This document shows, piece by piece, positions 1 to 6,362 of a stretch of DNA of 6,909 nucleotides (position 1 is its first letter; each line of letters begins with the position of its first letter). Below the pieces are notes generated by a model that did no database searches, was not told where the DNA came from, and saw only the letters and a program-made list of their open reading frames with translations. This DNA comes from Akkermansia sp. (GTDB lineage Bacteria > Verrucomicrobiota > Verrucomicrobiia > Verrucomicrobiales > Akkermansiaceae), in contig JAIFNK010000013.1 in assembly GCA_020047775.1 (NCBI GenBank), positions 1-6,909 of the forward strand, in the 5' to 3' direction. The position numbers were made by a program, and so were the translations under genes.

Positions 1-756
1 ATCATCGCGGTGATTTCCGCAGTTCCCTTTTTGATGGTCATGAAAATGGGGGACATGGGGTCCGCTCTCGTTTGGATTCCCGTGCTGGTCGTGGCCCTGC
101 TAGTAGGCGGGATTCCCTTCCGCTATCTCACTTGCATGACGTTTTTGGGTGCCGGGATCCTCCCGCTGCTCTATTTCGTGGCCCTGCCTCTGGTCTCAAA
201 ACGGGGGCCGGAGCGGATTGATGTCTGGCTGCGCATGGTGCAGGGCCGGGAGGTGGATATCAGCGGTGATGCCTACGCGCCGCACAATGTCTCGATGGCG
301 GTCGGCAAGGCTGGCTGGAAGGGCGTCGGTTGGAAGGCCACGGTGGAGCGGGGCTCCCTTCACGACAAGGGGTTCATCCCCACGGACACCGCCCACAACG
401 ACTACATCTTCGCGGTGATCGCCGAAGAGATGGGTTTCCGGGGAAGCCTGTTGCTGCTCACGGCGTTCGCGCTGCTGCTCATTCAAGGGCTGTTCATCGC
501 GTTTTACAGTCGGGATGCGTCCGGACGCTTACTGGCGTGTCTCGTGGTCGCGCTGTTTTTCGCCCATATCTTCGAAAGCATCGGAATGTGCGTCCTGATC
601 ATGCCAATCACGGGGATTCCGATGCCGCTGGTCAGTTATTCCGGCACTTTTGTGGTGATCTGCATGTTCCTGCTAGGGCTGGTCCAGAGTGTGTGGATCC
701 ACCGGAATCGCAAGCCCGGGCTGGAGATCAAAAAAGCCGAAGCACAAGCCGGATGA
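1..756 (+). CDS. rodA: RodA-type SEDS peptidoglycan glycosyltransferase, C-terminal part (5' end outside window)
   Basis: An open frame runs from base 1 to a TGA at 754-756, giving the last 251 residues of a SEDS-family protein. In rod-shaped bacteria RodA is a multipass inner-membrane enzyme that polymerises lipid II into glycan strands with a class B PBP (PBP2) in the elongasome. Seen here: several hydrophobic segments (around window residues 20-38, 46-65, 148-168, 175-204 and 209-231), a long extracytoplasmic loop ending in HNDYIFAVIAEEMGF (about residues 132-146), and the late motif MPITGIPMPLVSYSG near residues 201-215. In RodA/FtsW the H-x-D-F/Y-I-F-A aspartate is essential for polymerisation, and it is present. 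Oddities: the usual SYGG is SYSG here, and the loop before the HND motif is about six residues longer than in E. coli RodA. The C-terminal tail is short and charged. RodA is preferred over FtsW because of the overall motif wording and the short tail. The real start lies before the window. Confidence 0.9.
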   Translation: MIAVISAVPFLMVMKMGDMGSALVWIPVLVVALLVGGIPFRYLTCMTFLGAGILPLLYFVALPLVSKRGPERIDVWLRMVQGREVDISGDAYAPHNVSMAVGKAGWKGVGWKATVERGSLHDKGFIPTDTAHNDYIFAVIAEEMGFRGSLLLLTAFALLLIQGLFIAFYSRDASGRLLACLVVALFFAHIFESIGMCVLIMPITGIPMPLVSYSGTFVVICMFLLGLVQSVWIHRNRKPGLEIKKAEAQAG

Positions 757-782
757 TAACGAATGTCGCGACTCCTTGTTTG

Positions 783-820
783 GGCCGCGTCCTTGAATTT
801 CCCGGGAAACAGGAGCGGCC
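783..820. terminator. Hairpin between convergent rodA and rbfA
   Basis: The 66-base gap between the two converging stop codons holds an inverted repeat. GGCCGC (783-788), one bulged G, then TCCT (790-793) pairs with AGGA (811-814) and GCGGCC (815-820). This makes a 10-bp GC-rich stem. The 17-base loop contains a perfect 12-base palindrome, TTTCCCGGGAAA (798-809). The outer stem ends two bases before the rbfA stop codon on the other strand. No clear T-tract follows on either side, so this is not a textbook intrinsic terminator. Its position suggests a two-way transcription end or transcript-end stabiliser. The fold is seen in the sequence; the function is inferred. Confidence 0.45.
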
Positions 821-822
821 GG

Positions 823-1179
823 TCAAGCGTCCTCTTCGGGAGCTTTGGGAAGCTTGTCCACCTCTTCGAGCAGGTTGACGATTTCCACGCCGCGGACGGC
901 GGAGGCGTCGTGATGGAAGCGCAGAACCGGCGTGGACTTGAGCACCACGCGCTTCATGACCTTGGACTGGATGGCTCCATGGTCCTTGTTCAGCTTCGCG
1001 ATCACGGAGGTGGCCTCGCCACCGAGCACGCCGATCCAGACTTTTCCTTCTTTCAGGTCCTGGGTGACCTCGACCTCGCTGACCGTGACCAAGCGGTTGT
1101 TCCATTCATAATCTTTCTGAATGACGTTGCCGATTTCACGGCGGAGGAGTTCGTTGACACGGTCGAGACGGCGGGACAT
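823..1179 (-). CDS. rbfA: Ribosome-binding factor A (30S maturation)
   Basis: 118 residues beginning MSRRLDRVNELLRREI, the typical RbfA N-terminus. RbfA is a small KH-fold protein that binds the immature 30S subunit and helps finish processing of the 16S rRNA 5' end; it is also a cold-shock factor in E. coli. The core beta-strand region VTVSEVEVTQDLKEGKVWIG (residues 31-50) and the LKSTPVLRFHHDAS segment (80-93), which matches the family's L-x-x-x-P-x-L-x-F-x-x-D pattern, are both present. The acidic tail ends PEEDA. The length is close to the 133 residues of the E. coli protein. The frame stays open upstream, but the extra 30 residues are translated heptamer repeat (STINSQPSTS) and are not protein-like, so the ATG at 1179 is chosen. 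No Shine-Dalgarno sequence precedes it; the bases just upstream read CATCTCCC. It is last in a nusA-infB-rbfA cluster, the common bacterial order. Confidence 0.93.
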   Translation of the reverse strand: MSRRLDRVNELLRREIGNVIQKDYEWNNRLVTVSEVEVTQDLKEGKVWIGVLGGEATSVIAKLNKDHGAIQSKVMKRVVLKSTPVLRFHHDASAVRGVEIVNLLEEVDKLPKAPEEDA

Positions 1180-1186
1180 GGGAGAT

Positions 1187-1286
1187 GTTGATGGTTGAGA
1201 GTTGATGGTTGATTGAAAGAGGAGATTGAGGAGCAGAGGAGTCGTTTCCTTCTCACTATCAACTCTCAACTTTCAACCATCAACTT
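1187..1286. repeat. Facing GTTGANN / TCAACNN heptamer arrays forming an inverted repeat
   Basis: The 109-base infB-rbfA gap (1180-1288) is almost filled by two short tandem arrays. Four GTTGANN units lie at 1187-1193, 1194-1200, 1201-1207 and 1208-1214. Four TCAACNN units lie at 1259-1265, 1266-1272, 1273-1279 and 1280-1286. The arrays are reverse complements: 1187-1212 pairs with 1259-1284 at 23 of 26 positions, leaving a 46-base purine/pyrimidine-biased spacer (GAGGAG-like runs on the plus strand). In the minus-strand transcript the stem would begin about 4 bases after the infB stop and end 7 bases before the rbfA ATG. The array can be read through in frame on both strands and gives low-complexity peptide, so it misleads start-site calling. 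Its function is unknown; a processing or stability hairpin, or an insertion-prone repeat element, are both possible. Confidence 0.85.
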
Positions 1287-1288
1287 CT

Positions 1289-3442
1289 TCAAAGCGTTTG
1301 CGCGTATTTTTCGAGTTTGTAGCACTCGATGATGTCGCCTTCCTCGTATTCGTTGAACTCGCCGAGGCGGATGCCGCACTCGAAGTTGGTGCGGACTTCC
1401 TCAACCTCGTCCTTGAAGCGGCGCAGCGTGGACATGCGGCCGTCGAAGACCGGGGTGCCGCCACGGATGACCCGGGCGTGGGCCTTGCGGTGGATGCGGC
1501 CGTCGGTGACGAAAGAGCCGGCGACGCGACCACGGTTGAGTTTGAAAATCTGGCGGACTTCCGCGTGGCCGATGACGGTCTCGCGGGTGAGCGGTTCGAG
1601 CAGGCCGAGCATCGCTTCACGGACCTGGTCGATGAGTTCGTAAACGACCGAGTAGAGTTTGATATCGACGTTGGCGGCTTTGGCGGATTTCACGGCCTTG
1701 GCTTCCACTTTGACGTTGAAGCCGAGGATGATCGCATCCGTGGAGGCGGCGTAGGAAATGTCCGACTCGGTGATGGGACCGGCGGCGGCGGTGATGAACG
1801 AGGCTTCGACCTTGTCGGATTTGATGTCGAGCACCGCCTTGCGGATCGCCTCGACGGAGCCTTGCACGTCGCACTTGAGGATGAGCTTGAGCTGGGCCTT
1901 GCCGGCACCGTCGCGGACCATCGAGTAGAGGTCCTCCATGCGGTTGCGATGCTGGGGTTTGAGTCGGATAAGGCGCTGGGCTTCCTGGCGCTCGGTGGCC
2001 AGGGCCTTCGCCTCGCGCTCGGATTTCATCTCGGTGAGATGGTCGCCGACGTTGGGCAGTTCTTCAAATCCGACAACCTCCACCGGCATGCCGGGGTGGG
2101 CGGATTTGACGGCGACCCCGCGGTCGTTGATGAGCGAACGGACTTTTCCGGCGAACGGGCCGCAGATGAACGCGGTGCCGACCTTGAGCGTGCCGGACTC
2201 GACGATGACCGTGGCGGTGGTGCCGCGGCCGGGCACCACACGGGCCTCGATGACGGCGGCGCGGGCGGTGGCACGGGGATTTGCCTTGAGTTCGAGGACT
2301 TCGGCCTGCAGCGCCATGAGGTCAAGCAGGTCATCCATCCCCTTGCCGGTTACGGCGGAAACTTCGGCGAATTCGGTGTCGCCGCCGAAGTCGGTGGTTT
2401 GCAGGCCTTGCTCGGCGAGCTGGGATTTCACCCGGTCCACGTTGGCGGACGGAAGGTCGCACTTGTTGATGGCGACGATGATGGTCTTCTTGGCCTTTTT
2501 GGCGTGTTTGATCGCTTCGATCGTCTGCGGCATGATGCCGTCATTGGCGGCGACGACGAGCACGACGATGTCCGTGATGTCGGCACCACGGGCGCGCATG
2601 TCGGAGAAAATGGCGTGGCCCGGAGTGTCGAGGAAGGTGATTTCCTGATCGTTGTGAATGACCTGATAGGCGCCGATGTGCTGGGTGATGCCACCCGCCT
2701 CGCCCGCGGTGATCTTGGTCTTGCGGAGGAAGTCGAGCAGCGAGGTCTTCCCGTGATCGACGTGGCCCATGATGGTAATGATGGGCGGGCGGTTCTTGAG
2801 GAGATCGACCGGCTCTTCCTTGACGATTTCAGGCTCCTTGATGACTTCGACTTCCTTGTGGAAACCCTTGTCTTTATCCCGTTTTTCCCGTTCGAAAACA
2901 AAGCCGTGAATCTCGCAGATTTTCGCGGCGATTTCAGGCTCAAGCGGTTGGTTGGGAGCCGGGAAGACGCCGATCTTGATCAGGTCTGCCATGATGTTGA
3001 ACGGCTTGAGTCCCAGTCGGGAGGCAAGGTCCGGAATCAGAATCGGCGGCTTGATGACAATGAGTTTCGGGTCGTCTGAAATCTCAGCTTCGACGACTTC
3101 TGCGACGTGAGCTTCCGGCGTTGCGGGAGCGGCAGTCACAGCGGAAGCGGCCACTTCCGCCGCTTTGGCGGCTTTGGCGGTCAGGTCTTCGTCAATGTCG
3201 AGAATCTTGGAGATCGTACCAAGAACAGCCTTGCCCGTGCGGGTGGTCTTTTTGATCTTCGACTTCTTATCGTCGGCGAAGAGATCGAGCGCGTTGGCCT
3301 TTTGGGCGTCCAGCACGCTGGGCTGCACCGGAACGACCTCTGCCTCCTTGCGTTGGCGCTCGCGGCGCGAAGGTTTCTTGGTCGTGTCGAGGAGATCGAG
3401 GACCTTCGATTTTTTAGGAGGGCTATCGCTATTTTCGGGCAT
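1289..3442 (-). CDS. infB: Translation initiation factor IF-2
   Basis: 717 residues; the GTPase that brings fMet-tRNA to the 30S subunit and promotes 50S joining. Domains in order: a charged, Lys- and Ala-rich N-terminus (1-120); one IF2_N-type module (about 131-184, [20 protein letters not shown] and on); the G domain (about 216-385) with G1 GHVDHGKTS (226-234), G2 GITQHIGA (251-258), G3 DTPGH (272-276), G4 NKCD (326-329) and G5 SAV (362-364); beta-barrel domain II (about 390-480); domain III (about 516-610, with [10 protein letters not shown]); and the C-terminal fMet-tRNA-binding domain (about 622-715) with [17 protein letters not shown]. All GTPase motifs look intact. It is shorter than the 890-residue E. 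coli protein, mainly in the N-terminal region, as in many bacteria. The ATG at 3442 is the first start, 60 bases after the nusA stop, and has no evident Shine-Dalgarno sequence. Probably co-transcribed with nusA. Confidence 0.97.
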   Translation of the reverse strand: MPENSDSPPKKSKVLDLLDTTKKPSRRERQRKEAEVVPVQPSVLDAQKANALDLFADDKKSKIKKTTRTGKAVLGTISKILDIDEDLTAKAAKAAEVAASAVTAAPATPEAHVAEVVEAEISDDPKLIVIKPPILIPDLASRLGLKPFNIMADLIKIGVFPAPNQPLEPEIAAKICEIHGFVFEREKRDKDKGFHKEVEVIKEPEIVKEEPVDLLKNRPPIITIMGHVDHGKTSLLDFLRKTKITAGEAGGITQHIGAYQVIHNDQEITFLDTPGHAIFSDMRARGADITDIVVLVVAANDGIMPQTIEAIKHAKKAKKTIIVAINKCDLPSANVDRVKSQLAEQGLQTTDFGGDTEFAEVSAVTGKGMDDLLDLMALQAEVLELKANPRATARAAVIEARVVPGRGTTATVIVESGTLKVGTAFICGPFAGKVRSLINDRGVAVKSAHPGMPVEVVGFEELPNVGDHLTEMKSEREAKALATERQEAQRLIRLKPQHRNRMEDLYSMVRDGAGKAQLKLILKCDVQGSVEAIRKAVLDIKSDKVEASFITAAAGPITESDISYAASTDAIILGFNVKVEAKAVKSAKAANVDIKLYSVVYELIDQVREAMLGLLEPLTRETVIGHAEVRQIFKLNRGRVAGSFVTDGRIHRKAHARVIRGGTPVFDGRMSTLRRFKDEVEEVRTNFECGIRLGEFNEYEEGDIIECYKLEKYAQTL

Positions 3443-3502
3443 CCGGGCTGTCTGCAGAGTTCTTGGGAGAGATGAAGTGGAAATAAGAATGGTTGGGGAA
3501 AA

Positions 3503-4783
3503 TTATTCGGTGGCGGTCGCAGAGCCACTCACGATGCCGTGGGCGCGGATGAGGATGGCTTCGGCCGCTTCCTCGGTGATTTCAAGGGCGGCGGCGATGT
3601 AGTCGGCCGGCATGTCGATCACCAGCTCGGGGTTGAATCCACCGGCAAGGGTGAGCTTGTTGGCCAGCTCGTCGGTGATGCCAAGTTGTTCACCCAAGGT
3701 GTGGGCGGCGCCGCCGATTTTTTCCTTGAACTGCTCTTCCTTGGACTCGTCGCGGCGGACTTGGACGTCCCAGCCCATGAGGCGGGAGGAAAGGCGGGCG
3801 TTCTGACCCTTGCGGCCGATGGCCTTGCTGAGATCAATTTCGTCAACCGTGACATGGACCGTGTGGTTGGCCTCATCGACGGTGATCGAGCGGAGTTCCG
3901 CGGGCTTGAGCGCCTCGCGGACGAATTCCTTGGGGTCCTCGCTCCAGCGGATGATATCGACTTTTTCGTTGTTGAGCTCGCGGACGATGTTTTTGACGCG
4001 GGCACCGCGCATGCCGACACAGGCTCCGACGGGATCGACTTTCGGATCGCTGCTCCAGACGGCGACTTTGGTGCGGAATCCCGCTTCACGGGCGATGCCA
4101 CGGATTTCCACGGTGCGGTCGGAAATTTCATTCACTTCGGCCTCGAAAAGACGGCGGACGAAATTCGGGTGGCTGCGGGAAAGGATGATTTCCGGTCCGC
4201 GGCCTTCGTTTTCCACGGCAAGCACGTAAGCGCGGATGCGGTCGCCGATGTTGTAGTCCTCGCCCTGCACGCGCTCGCGGTTCGGCATGATGCCCTCGAA
4301 TTTCCCGAGGTCGATCATCACGTCGTTGCGCTCGAAGCGGCGGACGGTGCCGGACACCACGTCGCCCGCGCGGTCCTTGAATTCCTCGTAAATCATTTCC
4401 TTCTCCGCCTGGCGGAGGCGCTGCATCATCGTCTGTTTGGCGGTCTGCACGGCGATGCGGCCGAAGTCCTTGGGCGTGACGTTGAATTCCTGAGTATCGC
4501 CGATTTGGGCCGACGGATTCTTCTTGAGGGCGGTGGAAAGGGGGACCTGGTTGAATTTGTCCGTGTGCTCTTCGTCGGCGACCACCGTCAGAACCGCGTA
4601 AATCTTGGTTTCACCCTTTTTCGTATCCACGGCGGCGCGCAGGGTTTCGATGGCGTCGGCTCCGGGAACCATCTTGCGATAGGCGGAAATGAAAGCGAAC
4701 TCGAGCGCGGCAACGACCTTCTCGCGGTCGATTCCTTTTTCTTTTTCGTAATACTCGATGAGGGCGACGATATCGTTGGTCAT
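3503..4783 (-). CDS. nusA: Transcription termination/antitermination factor NusA
   Basis: 426 residues. NusA binds RNA polymerase and nascent RNA, and affects pausing, intrinsic and Rho termination, and rRNA antitermination. Seen in order: the polymerase-binding N-terminal domain (1-130, starting MTNDIVALIEYYEKEKGIDR, with a late PKDFGRIAVQTAKQ segment); an S1 domain (about 137-202, GDVVSGTVRRFERNDVMIDL); KH1 (about 203-290, SRSHPNFVRRLFEAEVNEI through VDPVGACVGMRGARVKNIV); KH2 (about 300-345, SKAIGRKGQNARLS); and one helical acidic module at the C-terminus (about 360-420). E. coli NusA (495 residues) has two such C-terminal repeats; the shorter form is common elsewhere. The frame is open for 21 codons further upstream, but that stretch (rich in Ala/Ser) lies in the leader hairpin zone and does not resemble NusA, so ATG 4783 is chosen. 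rimP, usually just upstream, is missing. No Shine-Dalgarno sequence is seen. Confidence 0.96.
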   Translation of the reverse strand: MTNDIVALIEYYEKEKGIDREKVVAALEFAFISAYRKMVPGADAIETLRAAVDTKKGETKIYAVLTVVADEEHTDKFNQVPLSTALKKNPSAQIGDTQEFNVTPKDFGRIAVQTAKQTMMQRLRQAEKEMIYEEFKDRAGDVVSGTVRRFERNDVMIDLGKFEGIMPNRERVQGEDYNIGDRIRAYVLAVENEGRGPEIILSRSHPNFVRRLFEAEVNEISDRTVEIRGIAREAGFRTKVAVWSSDPKVDPVGACVGMRGARVKNIVRELNNEKVDIIRWSEDPKEFVREALKPAELRSITVDEANHTVHVTVDEIDLSKAIGRKGQNARLSSRLMGWDVQVRRDESKEEQFKEKIGGAAHTLGEQLGITDELANKLTLAGGFNPELVIDMPADYIAAALEITEEAAEAILIRAHGIVSGSATATE

Positions 4784-4823
4784 GGCGGCTATGGATGCAC
4801 TGGCTGCTGATGTCTGGAGACGC

Positions 4824-4852
4824 AAAAGAGTGGGTGCGAGACCCACTCCTTT
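4824..4852 (-). promoter_or_regulatory. Terminator-like hairpin in the nusA leader (possible attenuator)
   Basis: Read on the minus strand, AAAGGAGTGGGT and ACCCACTCTTTT form a 12-bp stem (one G-U pair) around the 5-base loop CTCGC, and the stem's 3' arm ends in four Us. The fold is better on the minus strand, because the G-U pair becomes an A-C mismatch on the plus strand; this fits a role in the nusA transcript. It lies 41 bases before the nusA start codon and downstream of the candidate promoter. E. coli nusA is autoregulated through its leader, so an attenuator is plausible. It could also be a backup terminator for thyA-folA. The structure is seen; the function is inferred. Confidence 0.5.
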
Positions 4853-4877
4853 CTTTCGTCAGAAGCTGTGCGGGCAG

Positions 4878-4906
4878 TTTGTAAAGCGGTGTAATTTCAC
4901 TTGCAA
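4878..4906 (-). promoter_or_regulatory. Candidate sigma-70-type promoter for nusA-infB-rbfA
   Basis: On the minus strand, TTGCAA (4906-4901) is followed after exactly 17 bases by TACAAA (4883-4878). Each hexamer matches the TTGACA/TATAAT consensus at four of six positions with ideal spacing. Transcription would start near 4871, giving a leader of about 88 bases that includes the hairpin at 4824-4852. The match is modest and the consensus may differ in this phylum, so this is tentative. Confidence 0.35.
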
Positions 4907-4926
4907 GCCGAAACTCGGCAGGCAAG
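4900..4926 (-). terminator. Hairpin downstream of folA
   Basis: Starting 24 bases past the folA stop, CTTGC (4900-4904) pairs with GCAAG (4922-4926), and inside that GCCGA (4907-4911) pairs with TCGGC (4915-4919) around a 3-base loop. A 2x2 internal mismatch separates the two stems. The bases following on the minus strand are TGAAATT, not a real U-tract, so termination would be weak or factor-dependent. The distal arm overlaps the -35 of the candidate nusA promoter. Confidence 0.35.
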
Positions 4927-4950
4927 AGCCCGGGAGACCACGGAGACGGC

Positions 4951-5418
4951 CTACCTGAAGTGCCTCCGCACCTCAAACCCGGGGCGCGTCTCGATGATTT
5001 CGGCATGCGGAAACCGGGATTTGAACTCCGGAAACCATGTGTCTCCCGGGTGATTCCCAGCGACATGGCTGACCAGCAAATCCTCCAGTTCCGGTAAAAA
5101 CGCCGCGTAAATTTCCGAACCGCCGATGATGAACACGTGCCCGTCGATCCCCGGAAGGCGGCCGAGTTCGGCGGGGTGATGGATCACCTCCACGCCGTCC
5201 GCCGACCAGGATTTGTCGCGGGTCAGCACGATGTTCCGTCGCTTCGGTAGCGGGCGTCCGATCGACTCGAAGGTCTTGCGCCCCATCACGATCGGGTGGC
5301 CGGACGTCGTGCGTTTGAAAAACGCAAGGTCGTCCGGGAGGGTCCATGGAAGTCCTCCGTTGCGACCGATCACGCGGTCCGGGGTCATCGCCACGATGGC
5401 CGTCAGTCGTAAACTCAT
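4951..5418 (-). CDS. folA: Dihydrofolate reductase
   Basis: 155 residues, close to the 159 of E. coli DHFR. It reduces dihydrofolate to tetrahydrofolate with NADPH in the cytoplasm, restoring the cofactor oxidised by ThyA. Seen: the N-terminal strand and Met20-type loop with IGRNGGLPWTLPDDLAFFK (residues 17-35), in which W25 and the substrate-binding acidic residue D30 match E. coli W22 and D27; the NADPH-binding GRKTFESIGRPLP (46-58) with the following NIVLTR (62-67); the glycine pair in VFIIGGSEIY (95-104); and the late GDTWFPEF segment. This is a chromosomal-type FolA with no obvious missing residue. The ATG at 5418 lies 6 bases after the thyA stop, so the two are almost surely one transcript and perhaps translationally coupled. 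No strong Shine-Dalgarno sequence is present. Confidence 0.97.
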   Translation of the reverse strand: MSLRLTAIVAMTPDRVIGRNGGLPWTLPDDLAFFKRTTSGHPIVMGRKTFESIGRPLPKRRNIVLTRDKSWSADGVEVIHHPAELGRLPGIDGHVFIIGGSEIYAAFLPELEDLLVSHVAGNHPGDTWFPEFKSRFPHAEIIETRPGFEVRRHFR

Positions 5419-5424
5419 ATCGTT

Positions 5425-6237
5425 CTAAATTGCCACGGCACCCTTGATGTGCGGGTGCGGATCGTAGTTTTCCAGGCGGATGTCGTCGATGGTGAACGCG
5501 TCGATGTCCCTCACGTTCGGATTCAGCCACAAGGTGGGCAGGGGGCGTGGCTCGCGGCTGAGCTGCAGTTCGGTTTGCTCCAGGTGGTTCACATACAAAT
5601 GCAGGTCGCCGAAGGTGTGGACGAAATCCCGCGCCTCGTAACCGCAGACGTGGGCCACCATTTTTGTCAGCAAGGCGTAAGACGCGATGTTGAATGGCAC
5701 TCCCAGAAACAGGTCGGCACTCCGTTGGTAAAGTTGGCAGGAAAGTCCGGGCCGCCCACCGTCAACGGGTTCGTGGACGTAGAATTGAAACAGTAAATGG
5801 CACGGGGGCAGGGCCATCTGATGGATCTGTCCGACGTTCCAGGCGGACACGATGTGACGCCGCGAATAGGGATTCCCCAGCAGTCCGTCGATCAACAACC
5901 GGATCTGGTCGACCGTGCGGCCCTCGGGAGTCGGCCAGGCCCGCCATTGTTTGCCGTAAACCGGCCCCAGTTCGCCCTCGGCGTCCTCCCATTCGTCCCA
6001 GATCGTCACGCCGTTTTCCTTGAGATAGCGCGTGTTGGTTTCCCCCCGCAGAAACCACAGCAGCTCGTGGATGATCGAGCGCAGGTGCAGCTTTTTCGTC
6101 GTCACGCACGGGAAGCCCTCCCGCAGGTCATACCGCGCCTGTCGGCCGAAGACTGAAATCGTCCCCGTCCCCGTGCGGTCGGAGCGACGATCGCCGTTGG
6201 CCAGCACATCCCGCATCAAATCAAGATATCCCTTCAC
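5425..6237 (-). CDS. thyA: Thymidylate synthase (ThyA type)
   Basis: With the GTG start at 6237 this is 270 residues. ThyA methylates dUMP to dTMP using methylenetetrahydrofolate, releasing dihydrofolate for FolA next door. Seen: DRTGTGT (20-26) with phosphate-binding Arg21; the catalytic [11 protein letters not shown] with Cys146; [23 protein letters not shown] (about 169-191; Arg172, Asp175, Asn183); and GDLHLYVNH with the His and Tyr that contact dUMP (His213, Tyr215). Arg21 and Cys146 fall at exactly the E. coli positions. After Cys146 a six-residue insertion ([11 protein letters not shown] versus the E. coli VADGK) accounts for the length difference from 264. The frame remains open to a TTG at 6273 (282 residues), but the 12 extra residues do not match the family start, whereas GTG gives [12 protein letters not shown] against E. 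coli MKQYLELMQKVL. The C-terminal KGAVAI matches the family's conserved Ala-x-Ile end. Confidence 0.96.
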   Translation of the reverse strand: MKGYLDLMRDVLANGDRRSDRTGTGTISVFGRQARYDLREGFPCVTTKKLHLRSIIHELLWFLRGETNTRYLKENGVTIWDEWEDAEGELGPVYGKQWRAWPTPEGRTVDQIRLLIDGLLGNPYSRRHIVSAWNVGQIHQMALPPCHLLFQFYVHEPVDGGRPGLSCQLYQRSADLFLGVPFNIASYALLTKMVAHVCGYEARDFVHTFGDLHLYVNHLEQTELQLSREPRPLPTLWLNPNVRDIDAFTIDDIRLENYDPHPHIKGAVAI

Positions 6238-6309
6238 ACCCCGATCAAGCCACGGAGTGCGATCCGCACGCAAGAAATAAGGGATTTGAAATTTTGCATC
6301 CTGAATTCT

Positions 6310-6339
6310 TGACGCTTCGATTTCAGCCGCTCAGCGTCA
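6310..6339. repeat. Short inverted repeat in the thyA / CBS-gene divergent gap
   Basis: TGACGCT (6310-6316) and AGCGTCA (6333-6339) are perfect 7-base reverse complements with a 16-base spacer. They sit just upstream of the Shine-Dalgarno sequence of the CBS gene, in the 125-base divergent region 6238-6362. They could be a leader hairpin or a dimeric operator, or chance. I find no convincing -35/-10 pair on either strand in this gap. Confidence 0.35.
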
Positions 6340-6350
6340 CAGAACTTCAA

Positions 6351-6356
6351 AAGGAG
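6351..6356 (+). promoter_or_regulatory. Shine-Dalgarno sequence of the CBS-domain gene
   Basis: AAGGAG, within AAAAGGAG, sits six bases before the ATG at 6363. It fixes that ATG as the start rather than the in-frame TTG at 6294. It is the only strong Shine-Dalgarno match ahead of any gene start in the window. Confidence 0.85.
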
Positions 6357-6362
6357 CACCTC

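Noticed and set aside
763..1191. 142-codon plus-strand frame opposite rbfA
   Set aside because: It overlaps rbfA completely and has no recognisable features or ribosome site.
1180..1269. N-terminal extension of RbfA by 30 residues
   Set aside because: The added residues are translated heptamer repeat and spacer. Family alignment from memory places the start at MSRRLDRVNE.
1226..3079. 617-codon open frame on the plus strand, antisense to infB
   Set aside because: It is the mirror of infB codon bias in a GC-rich gene. The product is low-complexity (rich in Asp, Gly, Phe, Val), starts in the heptamer repeat and resembles no protein family, while infB on the other strand has every expected motif.
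3539..4810. 423-codon open frame on the plus strand, antisense to nusA
   Set aside because: Same composition artefact. nusA has full S1/KH domain evidence on the minus strand.
4784..4846. N-terminal extension of NusA by 21 residues
   Set aside because: The stretch lies in the leader hairpin region, is Ala/Ser-rich and is not part of the NusA N-terminal domain, which begins at MTNDIVALIE.
4831..4852. T-arm-like sequence (GTGGG-TGCGAGA-CCCAC) suggesting a tRNA remnant
   Set aside because: The loop lacks the T-T-C core, and no anticodon or D arm lies at the right distance upstream. The same bases are better explained as a terminator-like hairpin on the minus strand.
6238..6362. Promoters for thyA and the CBS gene
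   Set aside because: Hexamers such as TTGAAA (6286-6291) and TTGACG (6309-6314) occur, but none has an acceptable -10 partner at 16-18 bases, so no call is made.
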